Source of the DNA: Flavobacteriaceae bacterium
GTDB taxonomy: Bacteria > Bacteroidota > Bacteroidia > Flavobacteriales > Flavobacteriaceae
Assembly (NCBI GenBank): GCA_030625995.1
Contig: DAOUPU010000100.1
Span: forward strand, 1-8,356
Direction: 5' to 3'
DNA: 8,356 nt
Part shown: positions 6,265 to 8,356 of the stretch, piece after piece
How the letters are laid out: every line of letters begins with the position of its first letter
Position numbering within the stretch: position 1 is the first letter of the stretch
Program-made: the position numbers and the translations under genes
The notes under the pieces: generated by a model
What the model was told of the DNA's origin: nothing
What the model saw: only the letters and a program-made list of their open reading frames with translations
Databases searched by the model: none

Positions 6265-7956
6265 ATGGAAAAAAAAGGCAAATATGACGTATTGATTGTC
6301 GGCGGGGGAATGACCGGGAGTTGGGCGGCTAAAGAATTTACAGAGAAGGGATATGAGACACTTGTTCTTGAGCGAGGTAGAGAAGTGAAGCATATAGAAA
6401 ATTATAATACTACTAACAAGGCTCAATGGGAATATAAACATCGGAATTATGATTCGAAAAAGGTGAAGGAAGAACAATATATGCAAAGTACTAAATACAA
6501 CTTTGATGCGTCGAGCAAACAATTTTTTGTTAATGATAAGGACCATCCCATAGAAAGTCCAAAAAACAAACCGGCAAGATGGTTTAGAGGATATCAGAGC
6601 GGAGGAAGATCTTTGCTTTGGGGAAGGGGCACCTACCGAATGAGTGATTACGACTTTAAAAGAAATATTCAGGATGGAAATGGTACAGATTGGCCCATAC
6701 GATATAAGGACATTTCACCGTGGTATGATTATATTGAAGAATATATCGGTGTAAGCGGCACCAATGAAGATTTGGATCATTACCCCGATGGAAAATTCCT
6801 GCCACCGTTTGACATGAATGTTGTAGAAAAGGCGGTCAAAAACAAGTTAGAGAATCACTATGCGGATAGAAAACTAGTACCAAATCGTGTAGCCCATCTC
6901 ACAAAAATTAAACCGGGGCAATTTTATGGAAGATCAGAATGTCAAACAAGAGACATGTGTCATACAGGATGTCCGTTTGGTGGTTATTTTTCAAGCAACA
7001 GCTCAACCCTACCCGCCGCTAAAAGAACGGGAAAACTAACATTGGTACCCAACACAATTGTAGATACAATTATTTACGATGAAGAAAAAAAAAAGGTTGT
7101 AGGTGTAAAAGTAATAAATTCTATAACTAAGGAAAAATCAGAGTATTATGCGAGGGTAATTTTTCTTTGTGCATCAACTTTGGCAACAACCGGTATTTTA
7201 ATGCGATCAAAAAGACCAACTTTTCCAAATGGGCTTGCAAATAGCAGCGGCGTTCTAGGACATTATCTTATGGATCATCATAAAAACATAGGTGGTTCGG
7301 GGGTGATGGATGGCTTTCAACACAAGTATTATAAAGGCTTTAGACCTGCCGGTCTGACCATTCCTGCTTTCAGAAACATACATGGACAAGAGAAAGAATT
7401 TTTAAGAAGTTATGGTGTCTATGGGGGGGCTAGAAGAATTGGGATCAACCCCAATCAGGTAGGGATTGGTATGGATTTTAAGGAAAAACTGACCAAACCC
7501 GGAGCCTGGACTATGGGGCTTTATGCTTATGGTGAATGCTTACCTTACTATGAGAACAAAGTGGAAATGGACGAAAATAAAAAGGATAAATGGGGTCTTC
7601 CAATACTTAAGATAACGGCTGATTTTAAGGAAAATGAAATGAAAATGAGGAAGGACATGAAAGAGCAAGTTTACGAAATGTTGGAAGTTATGGGATTAAA
7701 AGATATTAAAGTACATGATGGGACACACATCATTGGAGATTCGACACATCTTACCGGTACGGCAAGAATGGGTAAAGATCCTAAAACTTCGGTTTTGAAC
7801 AGTTTTAATCAAAGTCACGATATTAAGAACCTCTTTATTACAGATGGCTCGTGTATGCCGTCGGTTTCTTATAAAAGTCCTTCTCTTACTTTTATGGCTT
7901 TAACTGCCAGAGCATGTGACTATGCGGTTAAAGAAATGGAAAAAGGTGCGTTTTAA
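6265..7956 (+). CDS. GMC-family FAD-dependent oxidoreductase (sugar/polyol dehydrogenase alpha subunit)
   Basis: Flavin enzyme of the glucose-methanol-choline family, expected to oxidise a sugar or polyol hydroxyl and pass electrons to a partner rather than to oxygen. The 563 residues begin with the FAD dinucleotide fold YDVLIVGGGMTGSWAA (7-22) ending in a Glu (VLERG, 34-38). Next come GGRSLLWGRGTYR (113-125), a Cys-rich CQTRDMCHTGCPFG segment (226-239), and the C-terminal GMC motif HLTGTARMG (495-503), with His495 as likely catalytic base, followed by ITDGSCMPSVSYKSPSLTF (525-543). Most relatives have Asn in place of Ser538. It has no signal peptide, matching alpha subunits exported together with a gamma subunit; the gene before it encodes such a subunit. 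No cytochrome c subunit follows. Gluconate, glucose or another polyol are all possible substrates. Confidence 0.9.
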   Translation: MEKKGKYDVLIVGGGMTGSWAAKEFTEKGYETLVLERGREVKHIENYNTTNKAQWEYKHRNYDSKKVKEEQYMQSTKYNFDASSKQFFVNDKDHPIESPKNKPARWFRGYQSGGRSLLWGRGTYRMSDYDFKRNIQDGNGTDWPIRYKDISPWYDYIEEYIGVSGTNEDLDHYPDGKFLPPFDMNVVEKAVKNKLENHYADRKLVPNRVAHLTKIKPGQFYGRSECQTRDMCHTGCPFGGYFSSNSSTLPAAKRTGKLTLVPNTIVDTIIYDEEKKKVVGVKVINSITKEKSEYYARVIFLCASTLATTGILMRSKRPTFPNGLANSSGVLGHYLMDHHKNIGGSGVMDGFQHKYYKGFRPAGLTIPAFRNIHGQEKEFLRSYGVYGGARRIGINPNQVGIGMDFKEKLTKPGAWTMGLYAYGECLPYYENKVEMDENKKDKWGLPILKITADFKENEMKMRKDMKEQVYEMLEVMGLKDIKVHDGTHIIGDSTHLTGTARMGKDPKTSVLNSFNQSHDIKNLFITDGSCMPSVSYKSPSLTFMALTARACDYAVKEMEKGAF

Positions 7957-7969
7957 TTTTATATAACCC

Positions 7970-8356
7970 CTATATCTTGATAAATAATTTATTGCGGTAA
8001 AGTATGTATAAGAATATCCAAACTAGACCCAGAGCCCCAATTGAGATAAGTGTTGCATGCCATTTCTCGTCGATAGGACTTAACAACCCCCCAAATATCC
8101 TGTTGGACGTATAGGTGAAATCAATAAAACTGTATGCAAAGTATATGGTCAATGAATTCACCCCAATAACCTTAAAAAAGAAGGCCCATTTTTTATACTT
8201 CTTTATGTCTATCAGCCAAAAGAAAATTGCCAATATTAAGAAACTCATGCCTGCTGTCAATAAAATAAATGAACTTGTCCATAAGTGTTTGTTAATAGGA
8301 AAGTGCAAACTCCAAATTAAACCAACAGCAATTATTGATGTTCCAATAATGACAAG
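7970..8356 (-). CDS. NagX/DUF5009-type membrane protein, C-terminal part (5' end outside window)
   Basis: The reverse frame is open to the right edge and gives the last 128 residues before TAG (7970-7972). It contains four or so hydrophobic segments and the family-typical stretch FPINKHLWTSSFILLTAGM, then WLIDIKKYKKWAFFFKVIGVNSLTIYFA. These match the C-terminal half of NagX/DUF5009 proteins, relatives of heparan-alpha-glucosaminide N-acetyltransferase (YeiB/acyltransferase-like), usually 360-400 residues and often found with N-acetylglucosamine or polysaccharide genes. The TTG at 8306-8308 is not a real start, because similarity continues upstream of it. It converges on the GMC gene with a 13-base gap and is not part of either unit described here. 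The activity in this organism is unknown. Confidence 0.85.
   Translation of the reverse strand, partial: LVIIGTSIIAVGLIWSLHFPINKHLWTSSFILLTAGMSFLILAIFFWLIDIKKYKKWAFFFKVIGVNSLTIYFAYSFIDFTYTSNRIFGGLLSPIDEKWHATLISIGALGLVWIFLYILYRNKLFIKI

Noticed and set aside
6220..6546. 108-residue hydrophobic frame on the - strand
   Set aside because: Antisense across the junction of the two dehydrogenase genes; hydrophobicity is a by-product of the lysine/glutamate-rich coding strand.
7961..7975. Short dyad ATATA-ACCCC-TATAT between the convergent genes, considered as a terminator
   Set aside because: Five A-T pairs with no GC stem and no clear T tract; too weak to call a terminator.

Overview
The window looks like chromosomal DNA from a Bacteroidota bacterium, most likely a member of the Flavobacteriia. 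The evidence is AT-rich sequence, starts without strong Shine-Dalgarno sites, secreted sugar enzymes with lipoprotein-like signals, and family relatives typical of that phylum (GMC oxidoreductase with a gluconate-2-dehydrogenase-type small subunit, DUF4185, NagX/DUF5009 membrane protein, IS982-type transposase). No rRNA or tRNA gene, CRISPR array or origin is visible, so the genus cannot be given.

Layout. Positions 2-517 (+) hold the C-terminal part of an IS982-family transposase that enters from the left edge; a probable right terminal repeat ends near 540. From 5366 down to 558 (-) runs a compact four-gene unit with gaps of only 13-38 bases: a secreted aldose 1-epimerase, an unrecognised 305-residue protein, a sugar-porter MFS transporter, and a DUF4185 lipoprotein split by a -1 frameshift near 1014-1018. 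A 319-base AT-rich divergent intergenic region (5367-5685) separates this unit from a two-gene unit on the + strand (5686-7956): a gluconate-2-dehydrogenase subunit 3-like protein with a twin-arginine-like, lipoprotein-like leader, and a flavin GMC oxidoreductase without its own signal peptide. A convergent gene on the - strand (7970 to the right edge) is the C-terminal part of a NagX/DUF5009-type membrane protein.

How they may work together. The minus-strand unit reads as a small sugar-use operon: DUF4185 (some relatives are glycoside hydrolases acting on arabinan) could release sugar outside the cytoplasm, the epimerase would interconvert anomers, and the porter would import the product. 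The plus-strand pair resembles the gamma-alpha part of the three-subunit FAD sugar dehydrogenases, in which the small subunit carries the export signal for the catalytic subunit; the usual cytochrome c subunit is not next to it. No SusC/SusD pair, sensor or regulator gene is present in the window. The substrate is not determined by the sequence. The most unusual points are the unrecognised protein inside the sugar operon, the frameshifted DUF4185 gene, and a serine in the GMC enzyme where an active-site asparagine is expected.
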